This document shows, one piece after another, positions 45,333 through 54,880 of a stretch of 64,000 nucleotides of DNA; the first letter of the stretch is position 1; each line of letters opens with the position of its first letter. The translations under genes were made by a program, and so were the position numbers. Source of the DNA: Agapanthus africanus (Eukaryota > Streptophyta > Magnoliopsida > Asparagales > Amaryllidaceae); the NCBI GenBank assembly GCA_030015575.1, contig JASDDO010000026.1, forward strand, positions 452,143,096-452,207,095. Direction: 5' to 3'. Under the pieces are notes generated by a model. That model was not told the origin of the DNA. It saw nothing but the letters and a program-made list of their open reading frames with translations, and did no database searches.

Positions 45333-47225
45333 TGTTGGTGTATATGCCCTAGGGGCCATTATTGTATCATACTAGTTTGTATATTACTTAATGGAAGCTT
45401 GGGATATTCACATGTATATAACAGTCTTGCTAAACATGGTAGTATGCTACTTGGTTTTTCTATCTTAATATGTGAGTATACGTATTGATAGAGCTCTTAG
45501 GATCTTGCTTGACTACCAGCGTTGTGATGGCAGTCACACTAGTGGCGGCTGGGTAGTTTACAAGAACATCCTTATTCAGGTCCCTAGTCGTTGGATTATC
45601 GAGACAGGGCATCGATACTCCGGAGTAGACTAGTGTGTACGATTCTCATCCCAGTTGGGGAGATGGTCTGTCCCACAGCCGTCGGTACGTCGTACTGGAG
45701 ATAGTATACAGGTGCTCGTTGGGTTACGGGTACACCGGACATGACTCACAGGGAACTGTTGGTTGGTTTTATACCAGTCGTCAGTGAACAGTTCCCAGGT
45801 GACATGAGTACAACATAGTCCGCAGACTTGACACTGCTACTTCGCCTCGAGTGTGTCCCACTGTTCTTAGATTGCTACCCTACCACGGCTCAAAGGAGTC
45901 GTGCAAACAGGTAGCAGTTGGGTGCAGTCCCGAGCACTTGGAGGCTGTGGCGGTTACACAGGATTCGTCTCTCCCGTTATTGGGGGTTGATATCGCGCTG
46001 TGTTAGAGAGCCATTACGCAAAGTCCCTGGCCAGGGCAAGCGAGATTTGCTGGTAGGTTCCAGTAGTTTCTCAGGGTGTAATGGGCTTCTCTCCGACACG
46101 ACTTATACCGCTATTAGGGGACTGACGCTTGCCGCCCCCCTAGGCCCGATATGCGATAGTCTTAGACGAACGGACCGGACTGTATGGAGATTGTCACATC
46201 AGACTTAGTAGGAGTTCGGATGGGTTTCCTCATCGGCCTTCTTATCGACATCTACCTGGGGACCGTTACGTACAGCTAGTGCCGCTTGCGGTCTGTGGTT
46301 AAACCCTCTGCCAGCGTAGTAATCGAGTCTCTAGAGTCCCACGCAGAGAGTTTCCCTACGCCAGGCGAAACGATATAGAGGTCGTATAGTTTTACGACAA
46401 GGGTTCGGACGCATACGTATGTTTACGCACGTACGACTTTCGGACAGTTTTTACTAGTCGGCTTTGGTTTAAGCCAGTTACTAGTATCCGGTTATTGGAT
46501 TTATACAGTCTAAAGTTTTTCCGTGTTTTCACGGATAGCAGGGGCATTCTCGTAATTGCGCGAGAAGCTTCTAGAAGATGGTGACTAAGGAGGTTTAGGT
46601 GGCATATGCATTGAATGAGATTAGTGAGTCATATGATTATTCATCCATGTCATTAATACTTCATAATTGCTTAATGACTCATGGAGATGAATCACCATAA
46701 GATATTTATCAAGCATGGTTGTAAATCATTTTCTTTTCTTTTCTTGATAAATAAAAATGCTTGATATATATTATGATAACTCATTTTCTCTTCTCATTAT
46801 TATGTTCATCTTCGCTCTCCTCAAGCTCTCTCTCTTCAAACCCTAATCTTCCCCTCTCATGTGTTGAGTACAAGGATTAGTTAGACTACTTAATCCATAA
46901 CCATACTCTATTTCATCTAGGTACTTTGATTAGCACTTAAAGATACCTAGTTGCCTCAAGTTTAGAGGCAAAGCTTGGAGTTTAGCTCTCGTGGTGGATC
47001 GTCTACTACTTGGAGAAGGCCGAAGAGGAGGTGGAGTTCGTAAAGAAGAAGGACACGGTTCTTTAGGTATAATCCCTTTACATAGTAGTTTAGAACTTCT
47101 ATGTTTGATGTTAGTTATCGTTTAGTTTCGATTCATGCGGTTAGTCGATATTTAAGCAAAGAACAAGATAGTTTTTCATATTTCCGCCTCCCCGCAAGTC
47201 GTGGGGTGTTGTACATCGACTTACA
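45333..47225 (+). repeat. CopC 3' LTR, 1893 bp
   Basis: Same length as the 5' LTR, ends TGTTGG...CTTACA, followed by GGAAC and the CopA RNase H continuation. The open frame at 47101-47430 is a chance fusion of LTR sequence with CopA RNase H across this junction. Confidence 0.96.
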
Positions 47226-47430
47226 GGAACCCAGGTCCCATCAGAGATCCAGACATATCTTGAGGCGGTACCACCTGATTAGGGAGATCGTTGATCCCCA
47301 GGGGATCGAGGTGAGGAGAGTAGATACAAAGAACAACACTGCAGATCCACTCACAGAGGCCATCCCTCAGACAGTGTTCGAGAGGCTATTCGAGACCTTC
47401 GGTCTGCGATATGCCAGTATATGGCCTTAG
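47226..47430 (+). pseudogene. CopA pol, last piece: RNase H C-terminus
   Basis: It codes EPRSHQRSRHILRRYHLIREI and ADPLTEAIPQ..., ending at stop 47428-47430, parallel to the end of CopC pol. It joins 37469 after removal of CopC and one copy of GGAAC. Confidence 0.95.
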
Positions 47431-47431
47431 T

Positions 47432-47444
47432 GCAAGTGGGAGAT
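47432..47444 (+). other. CopA polypurine tract
   Basis: GCAAGTGGGAGAT, directly before the 3' LTR. Confidence 0.9.
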
Positions 47445-48027
47445 TGTTAGTGATAGATGCCCTAAAGGCCATTATTGTATCATACTGGATTTTATATTAC
47501 TTAATGGGAGCTTGGGATATACAAGGATATAGTAACAGTCTTGCTCAAAATGGTAGTATGCTACTTGGTTTGTTTTTACCTCAATATGTGCATGTGTTTC
47601 TTTTAGCATATCGCTTATATATATTGGTAGAGCCCTTAGGATCTTTCTTTGATTACCAGTGTTGTGATCGCAGTCACACTAGTGGGAGCTGGGTAATCTA
47701 CAAGCACATCTTTATACAGGTCCCTAGTCATAGGATTATCGAGACGGGGCATCGATACTCCAGAGTAGACTAGGGTATACGCTTCTCATACCAGCAGGGG
47801 AGATGGTCTGTTCCACAGCTATTAGTACGTCGTACTGGAGATAGTATGTAGGTGCTCGTTAGGTTATGAGTACACTGGACAGGACTCGTCAGGAACTGTT
47901 GGTGGGTATTATACATGTCGTCGGGTAGCAGTTCCCAGGTGACATGAGTACAGCTTAGTCTGTCGACTTGACACTGCTATTTCGTCTCGAGTGTGTTCCC
48001 ACTGTACTTTGATTACTACCCTACCAC
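47445..48027 (+). repeat. CopA 3' LTR, 5' part only
   Basis: It starts TGTTAGTGATAGATGCCC and aligns with the CopC LTR start. It is cut at 48027 (...CTACCAC), where LtrY begins; the remainder is not seen to the right in this window. Confidence 0.9.
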
Positions 48028-48341
48028 TGTTGGGGTAAAAATTTACACCCCCGTTGACCGAGTCAAAGTCATGGTCAACCCCAATCAAGGTGGGCCCAAG
48101 CCCAGGTCAAGCGGGCCCATGCCCAAGTCGAGCCCGCGGCCAGCCTCCTCCATGCTAAAATATAGATCATGTAATAAATAATTTTTATGTAATTTTTTAT
48201 ACATGAATGTATGAAAAATAGGCATAAAGCCAAATTTTTGTAAGCTCATGGCTTATGTGCAAAAATGAAATGGCACATGAGCCATGGGATAGGCAAAAAT
48301 GCCATTTTGTGAAGCCCAAGGGGCTATATGTAAATATGTAA

Positions 48342-48352
48342 ACCTATAAAAG
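48342..48352 (+). promoter_or_regulatory. LtrY TATA box
   Basis: CCTATAAAAGG, a near-consensus plant TATA box, about 315 bp after the LTR-like start. The start site would be about 30 bp downstream. Confidence 0.6.
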
Positions 48353-48726
48353 GCAACATGATGAATAAAAAAAGAAGGAACACTTTCATTCTCTCTCAAA
48401 AAAACCTAGGGTTTGTATTTCTTTCCCTTTTCTGAAGGTCTCAAACCTTCTTCTTTCTTTTGAATTAAATCAAGAGTTTTACTCTTCCTTTTCAAAAACA
48501 AGATAGTTATTCACCACCAAACCCACAAAGGGGAACTTGGATCTTTCTTTAGATCCCAAAAAGGAGAGATTTTGAGATCTCACATCTCTTGATCTTCAAG
48601 ATCCAGCTAACAGAGGAAGAAGAAGAAGAACCCCTTCCATTAACCCCAAAAACACACTTAGGAGTCCAACTCCACTCTGATTTCTCTTCCGAGAATCTTT
48701 TTAGGCTAAAAGCCTCTTTTTCTCGC

Positions 48727-49240
48727 CGGCGCTCAAGCGCAGAGCGCCCACGTGCCGACACGTGGCGCGCTTGCGCTCAAGCGCTCAGTGCTCCAGCGCA
48801 AGCGCTCGAGCGCAAAGCGCCCACGTGCCGACACGTGGCGCGCTTGCACTCCAGCGCAAGCGCTCGAGCGCAAGTCGCCCCAGTGCCGACACGTGGCGCG
48901 CTTGCGCTCCAGCGTAAGCGCTCGAGCGCAAGTCGCCCCAGTGCCGACACGTGGCACGCTTACGCTCAAGCGCACAGCGCTCTGGCGCAAGTCGCCCCCG
49001 TGCCGACACGTGGCGCACTTGCGCCCAGGCGCCTAGCGCTCAAGCGCAAGTTGCCCCTGTACCGACACGTGGCGCACATGCGCTTGAGCGTCAGGCGCTG
49101 AAGCGCAAAGCGCCCACGTGCCGACACGTGGCGCGCTTGAGCTACAGCGCCCTGCGCTCAAGCGCAGAGTGCCCACGTGCCTATACGTGGCATGCTAGCG
49201 CCTGAGCGCACAGCACCTGGACGCACAGCGCCCAAGGCGC
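48727..49240 (+). repeat. GC-rich tandem array, about 8 units of 58-59 bp, with G-box/DRE cores
   Basis: The core GCCGACACGTGGC starts at 48754, 48827, 48885, 48943, 49002, 49061 (ACCGACACGTGGC), 49120 and 49179 (mutated), giving spacings of 73, 58, 58, 59, 59, 59 and 59. Between cores are GCGCTTGCGCTCAAGCGC-like palindromic words. Each core joins a DRE/CRT-type RCCGAC to an ABRE/G-box CACGTGGC. The array is far richer in GC than its surroundings. Confidence 0.92.
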
Positions 49241-49284
49241 TGGCCCCATGCATCCTTTGGATGCCTTTTCCCCCTCTTTCTTTT

Positions 49285-49386
49285 ACATATATATACATAT
49301 ATACATATATATATATATACATATATACATACATATATATATACATATATACATATATATATATATATACATATGCATACATATGT
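49285..49386. repeat. TA/CA microsatellite
   Basis: Alternating ATAT and ACATAT words with few interruptions. No coding meaning; ORFs here are Tyr/Ile repeats. Confidence 0.9.
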
Positions 49387-49508
49387 GCACAAACACATAC
49401 ACCACGACACTATCCCTGTTAGAAAAAAATTTCTAATGGGGCGCTGCCCCGCACCCCGCAAGGGGCTGCTAGCCCTCTTGACCCTCAGCCCGCTATCCAG
49501 GTAGCGGG

Positions 49509-51614
49509 TGTTGGATATAGTGCCCTCAGAGTCAATTATTGGATCACAGGCACGTGATTGCAATGATTGAGGGAGGACCTATGCCGGTAGGACAGTCTTA
49601 CTCAAGATGATCGTATGCTATCTGGTTTATCTTTATCATCGTGTACTGCTTTAGGTGACCTTACAGGTCACTATTGCACGTTGATAGAGCCCCTAGGATT
49701 CTTGCTTGACTACCAGCAGTATGAGGGCGATCATACACGTGGGAGCTGGGGTCTATAAGCAAATCCTTAAAAGGTCCCTAGTTGTGGGAGTTTCGAGACA
49801 GGGCATCGATACTCCAGAGTAGACTAGTGTATACAGTCGAGACCCCGACGCGGGGCGGTGGCCGGTCTCACAAGCCACTAGTGTCAGTTGGTTCACCTAA
49901 GATGTATACAGGTGCTCATTGGGTTATGAGTACACCGGACAGGACTCGCCGGGAACCTGCTGGTTGGTCTTATACCTGATGTCAGATAGCAGTTCCCTGG
50001 TGACATGTGTACATGTTAGTTCATTGACCTGATATCGTCATTTGTCTCGTGTGAGTTCCCACTGTACTTTGATTACTACCCTACCACGCTCAAAGGAGAC
50101 GTGCAAACAGGTTTTAGTTGGGTACAGTCCCGAGCCACATGGAGGCAGAGAGCGGATCTGCAGGGGTTCGTCTCTCCCGGTATTGGGGGTGAGGTCGCGC
50201 TGTGTCTAGGAGAGCCATTACACGAAGCCCTTGGCCAAGGCAGGAGATTTACTGGTAGGTATTCCAGTAGTATCTCAGGGTGTTCTGGGTAACACTCCGA
50301 CACGACTTGTACCGCTTTTGGGGGTTTGACTTTTACCAACCTCCTTAGCCCGCCATGCGATGCAAATAGACGAACGGACCGGACTGTACGGATATTGTCA
50401 CTGACAGTCTCGGTAGGGTGTCAGGATGAGTTCGCTCATCGACGTCCCTTTTGGTCAGTACCTGGTAGCCCGTTAAGTATTGGCTAATACCTCTGACGTG
50501 CTAGTGGTTAAATCCACAACCAAGGTGTTGTCGAGTCTTTAGTGTCCCCCACAGACCGTTTTCTCAAGTTTCGGGCGAAATGCTGTAGAGGCCGTATGGA
50601 GATATGGCAGGGTTCGATCAGATACGTGCGGTATTGCGCGGATCATGATCGGACGGATTTTACTAGCGGGCTTTGGTTTAAGCCGGATCCTAGTATTGTA
50701 CAGTGTAGATTTTGTCTCTTTGCAGTTGTATTCAGTGGGAATACAAATGCGAGTATTTATATACAGTCGCAGGGTTTTCCTGTAATTTATTACGGGATCA
50801 GTTTTCTGAAGTTGCCAGTTTGCATTCCGCTCCGGCCAGTTTTCCTTTGTTCCTTCACGGCCGGACTTATCTAATGGAGGGGCTTATTTGCATGTTTGCA
50901 AATTTGTTATTGTGGAGGGGTTTCTTGTAAATGAGGGATTCATGATAGTTCTTTCATCATGAGATTCTTTTTGTGTCTCTTCCTTTGCATTAATGGTGTT
51001 GGGGTTTGATTAGGAATTGATAAGTTTTTTATGTGAGATAATTTGATAATTATCTTCACATATTGGTATATGCTTTTTCTCTCTCTCCTCATTCTATCAT
51101 CAAAGAGGGCCGGCCACTACTAGGAGGTGGGGGGGTTTAATTTTGGTAGAGGAAAAATCATTGATCCCTCATTCTTCTTGATACAAAAATACTAGTTCAC
51201 TCCAAAAGTTCTTTTCTCTCCTCCATCTTCAAAAGGCAACTTCACTACCCGCATGAGACAAGCCTTCTACACATCATCTAGAGCAATTCTTGGGCACGTC
51301 GGCTCGCCAACTTCGTATCCGAGTTGCCTCGGTCCAGAGGTGGGAGCCCGTAAAAGAACCCGGCGATGTGGTGCCCGTTCCGACGAGAAGATGAAGACCA
51401 GAGGTTCCACGAGGAGATCGGAGTGGAGACCGAAGTCCGAAGGACACGGATCGCTCGGTATAGCATTCTACTCTTTCTCGTATTTGCTAGAGTTAGGTTA
51501 ATGGCCCGATCCGGGATTTTTGTGCGCGGTGGTGCCAGTTTCTAGTTTTTAGAAAAGTTTCGTTTCGGTATTCCGGCGTCGGATTGACGGCCGGGGCGTC
51601 GCCGTGCACTTACA
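49509..51614 (+). repeat. CopE 5' LTR, 2106 bp
   Basis: Ends TGTTGGATATAGTGCC...CACTTACA. It shares U3 blocks with CopC and CopA (TTGCTTGACTACCAG, GGGCATCGATACTCC, CCTACCACGCTCAAAGGAG) and the donor-like CTCG|GTATAGC at 51457/51458. Confidence 0.94.
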
Positions 51615-51615
51615 C

Positions 51616-51627
51616 TGGTATCAGAGC
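51616..51627 (+). other. CopE primer-binding site (initiator Met-tRNA)
   Basis: Exact TGGTATCAGAGC, one base after the LTR. Confidence 0.96.
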
Positions 51628-53919
51628 CATGCCATTAACCTAGTCTAGCTTGGTCTAATGTGTTTACATTTTCGATCGAACAAAATTCCAAAACCCGCAT
51701 TTTCAAAGTATCAGTTTTTGTCGAAATTTTTTTAGCTCGAAATTTTTTTCAGTACATTGCAGAAACATGTGTTGGGAATTATAAGCACTCTGTTAAAATT
51801 TGGTCGCATGAATGCACTATTCCACCGCGGAACCGCTGCCAAACCCCTGTTTGGGTTGCGGTTCCGCCGCCACCCTTAATGTTCAGTGCATCAAATTTTT
51901 ACAGAGAGTCTCTGTGTTGAAAATGGGGTTTTTGGAATATTCTTTTTGGGCCCAGTTTTTTCTTTGAGTGCTACAGTAGTGCTTGGGACCCACTTCGGTA
52001 AATTTGATCGATCGAAAATTTTAAATATGTTAGTTCACAGTATTTACAATATATCTGCGACCGTGAATGTCATTTTATCGGTAAATCCTGTCTAACTGCT
52101 GTAGCCCTTTAGACGGATTTGCGAACGTGACATTCACGTTGATGTTCTGTGTTGTGCTGTGATGTTGCGGATTGGTCGTGGGGGATAGCCTGGATGCAAT
52201 GTTAGTGCAGTTTCGTTTTATATGTACATTTGATATTGCGGGGCGAGCGTCCGACATGTTGACTGCCGTTACTGCCTGTTTGTATATTATTCTTTTGGGG
52301 CACGATCGGGCTGAGGTCGATGTACCCGTTGTATATTTTACTTTCTGTACTAGGATTACCCCAAGGTGGGGTGCACGAATAGCCGGGTTTTAGAGGGCAA
52401 CGGGCCCGCATCTCATGGCGTTGAGACAGAAGGGGGCTTTACTCTAGAATTGGCGGGCTATTCGCCGCACTCATAGAGGGTACAGGTTGACCCAAGGAGG
52501 GATGCCCAAGTTACCGGATTCCGTGAAGTGCTGGGTGGTCCATTCACGTTGTTGAAGGGGGCTGCCTCGCTTCAGGTTTTGGCGGGTAACTTGCCGCGCC
52601 CGTAGGAGTCTAGGATTTCATTGCACAGGCTATCCACACGACCAGGGGAACGTCGGGTTTCAGTAGCGGCTCTATGAAACCCGGGGATCCCAGATATCTG
52701 TATTGTTCTGTGATGCTTATTACATTTCTGTGATGTTGCATTTTATCACGCCTTGAGCGATATTATATATTGATATATATATTAGTAGATGTTGTATATG
52801 TTTTGCATCCGCGCTAGTCCAGTCCCCGCTCTTTCGTTAGTTAAGTAACCTAACGGGTGATGACGGGACCCAGTGGCGAATGCGGATGGCATATACGAAC
52901 ATCATTATTTTCGTTCTTTATTGGTGTGATCAATTGATAGGACTGCGTTGATTCAGATCAATGCAAGCTAAACAAACCTATTTGATGTTTTTGGAACATT
53001 TTTTAAAAAGCTGTTATTGCAAGAGCGTTCTCTTTTGTTTTGCACATTGGTATTCGGTTATGAATATCCAGCACCTCAGTCGACGAGGCAAGGGCCGAGA
53101 TCCCTTCACCGGGAGTGACCCCTTGGACAGAACATTGCGTCAGGGTAATAACTTCACTATAGTCATTTACTTTTGCTTTGCATCATGGTATTCGGTTGGA
53201 ATATCCTGCACCTCATTCTACGGGGAAAGAGCCGAGATCCCTTCACCGGGAGTGACCTCTTTAGCAAAGGTTTTTGCCACTATAATTTTATAAAAGCTAT
53301 CTGGTTCCTTCAACGATATCAAGTTCATTACGTTAAAGGTTTTTCGCCAGAAACCATTCGTAGCCCTCCGTCATTTCAGACGGGTAGCACGTAGTATTCA
53401 TGCTATGTTTGTTGACCTTCGTCAAGGCATAGTGTATGGTAGCTACTTGTTACCTTTCTGCTGCATAGATAGATGCGTTGGTTTGGGACAGTCGTATAGC
53501 CTTGTTGACCTTTGTCAAGGGCTTGTACGGGTGGGTTCAAATTAACCTGGACAATGACTGGTAGAACTTGAGATGTGACTTATGATTTGTTGACCTTCGT
53601 CAAGGTTATAAGAGCATGGGGCAAAAATCACATCGGGAGTTTCTAAAGAATCTGAAACTTGCCAGATATGCGCATACCTTCTGGAGTGTGATAACGTGAG
53701 CGGATTCCGTCACATTATCATGCGATGATAGTTGGATCCCGATTCCCACTGATGAGTTGGTTTACTCCTCGGGTGATCCCGACTAATTCTTCTTCCAGGT
53801 TTGGGGAAGAATTTGACGTTACAGTGGGAGGTTTCCTGATTAGATAAAGTGATAACCATTCTGATCTAGGTTAGAGTGCACGCTGAGTGTTTCTTTTCTC
53901 TCTCTCTTTGGCAGCGACC
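51628..53919 (+). promoter_or_regulatory. CopE 5' leader with conserved and duplicated RNA structures
   Basis: Non-coding. Landmarks: hairpin 51827-51836/51858-51867 (GCGGAACCGC/GCGGTTCCGC); two tandem versions of the P1 structure, 52376-52384/52456-52464 (CGAATAGCC/GGCTATTCG) with P2 52388-52395/52442-52449, and 52507-52515/52585-52593 (CAAGTTACC/GGTAACTTG) with P2 52524-52530/52568-52574; CGTTAG/CTAACG block 52835-52855; a 137-bp tandem duplication with stems 53089-53094/53120-53125 and 53226-53231/53257-53262; perfect short hairpins 53412-53427, 53505-53520 and 53590-53605; (CT)n and GGCAG acceptor 53889-53914. Confidence 0.75.
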
Positions 53920-54880
53920 ATGAGCCGACCCTAGACTATGACTCAGTGACCAAGTTGACCGAACCTTCTTTAACACTGGCTTTTGGATAGTCAGAGTTGC
54001 ATACCTCATTGCCACTCCTACTTTTACCCTTTTCTCCAAAACACCCCGTATTACTACGAACGTCCACTTCCATTGGACAAAACCATCGTATGGTTATATA
54101 CGAACTCGAAGGAATTTATTCGAGGATGGTTTCCGGTTATGGAGAAAACGAATAGGACTATTCAGTTGTCTTTTCCTTTTACCTTCTCTCAGGTTGCGAG
54201 TACTCCTTGGTTTAGGAGATAGTACACCTATTACGCAAATTGGATAGTCTTCTTCCAAACCTTAGGCTGGTGCCGAACGGTGGGGAATGAAGAAAACCAA
54301 TTAGCATAACGATGGTATACAGAAGGTATTATGTAAAGACAAAGAAAGGGATTAGAAGGAGGGCAAAGTAAATTGCGACTGCTATTCACGACCAAACCAA
54401 GTATTTCATTACCACTCCCACTTCATCTTTGTATTTCTCCAGGGCACTCCGTATCACTACGAAGATCCACAGTTTATTGGATACTCCATCGTATGGTTAT
54501 ATACGAACTCGAAAGGAACTTGTTCCAGTTCGGGGATGGATTCTGGTTCAAGAGAAATAGGAATAAGGTTTATTCAGGTGTCTTTTATCTTCACCTTCTC
54601 TCATGTTGCGAGTGCCCCTAGGATTGGGACAGTACACCCATTACGCTTATTGGATAGTCTTCTTCCAAACCATAGGTTGGTGCCGAACGGTAGGGAAGGA
54701 AGAAAACCATTTGGCCTAAAGGGGTGTGCAGAAGGTAATGACTAAAGACATATGAAGGGATGTGGAGAGATGGCAAAGAAATATACGGTTACAGTTGTGA
54801 ATCTGGATAATGGAAGAGGCATTACTAAGAATACCAGGATACCCCTACGAAACATTTCAATGTTTCAGTTTCACTGTGTA
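53920..54880 (+). other. CopE region in place of gag, with 2 x 0.4 kb tandem duplication
   Basis: The expected start ATG (53920) reads M-S-R-P-stop. What follows has no similarity I can see to the capsid or zinc knuckle of CopC. Two copies of a unit of about 400-410 bp lie at about 53975-54380 and 54381-54785; shared words include CGTATGGTTATATACGAAC (54087, 54490), TTGGATAGTCTTCTTCC (about 54240, 54650) and GGTGCCGAACGGT. Either a very decayed, duplicated Gag or foreign sequence; I cannot decide. Confidence 0.6.

Larger units (their letters stand above)
37470..47225 (+). mobile_element. CopC: complete Ty1/copia element, 9756 bp
   Basis: Two LTRs of 1893 bp each; target duplication GGAAC (37465-37469, 47226-47230); perfect primer site; 2.0 kb leader; gag-pol; polypurine tract. 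It is inserted in the RNase H part of CopA, and the host sequence continues in register on both sides. I counted 12 differences in the first ~480 bp of the LTR pair, about 2.5 percent. One stop and one frameshift in pol make it defective as it stands. Confidence 0.97.
6535..48027 (+). mobile_element. CopA: old Ty1/copia host element, in three pieces
   Basis: Pieces are 6535-11284, 35914-37469 and 47226-48027. The interruptions are explained by CopB (duplication ACCAC, 11280-11284 and 35914-35918) and CopC (GGAAC, 37465-37469 and 47226-47230). Removing them brings the pol coding order back together in register with the CopC sequence. The 5' LTR is cut by CopD at 6535 and the 3' LTR by LtrY at 48028. 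Many stops, frameshifts and a deletion mark it as the oldest element in the window. Confidence 0.92.
48028..49508 (+). repeat. LtrY: LTR-like block of unassigned family
   Basis: It begins TGTTGGGGTAAAAATTTACACCCC, a form typical of LTR starts, inside the CopA LTR. A TATA box CCTATAAAAGG at 48342-48352 is followed by TCTCTCTC and CCTAGGGTTT. It then carries the 59-bp tandem array and a TA/CA microsatellite, and ends in a GC-rich stretch (GCTGCCCCGCACCCCGC) cut by the CopE LTR at 49509. No coding; ORFs across the array are repeat artefacts. Whether it is a solo LTR or the start of a larger element cannot be told. Confidence 0.65.

Noticed and set aside
47101-47430. 109-codon ORF at the CopC/CopA junction
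   Set aside because: Chance fusion of CopC LTR with CopA RNase H across the GGAAC duplication.
48589-49101. 170-codon plus ORF and overlapping ORFs
   Set aside because: Composition comes from the 59-bp tandem array read in several frames; no domain or conservation.
48727-49240. CRISPR-like regular repeats
   Set aside because: Units are contiguous degenerate tandem repeats without unique spacers, in plant DNA.
49400-49410. ACCAC after the microsatellite as a possible target duplication closing LtrY
   Set aside because: The preceding bases (ACACATAC) do not end in CA, and the sequence beyond does not continue the CopA LTR.
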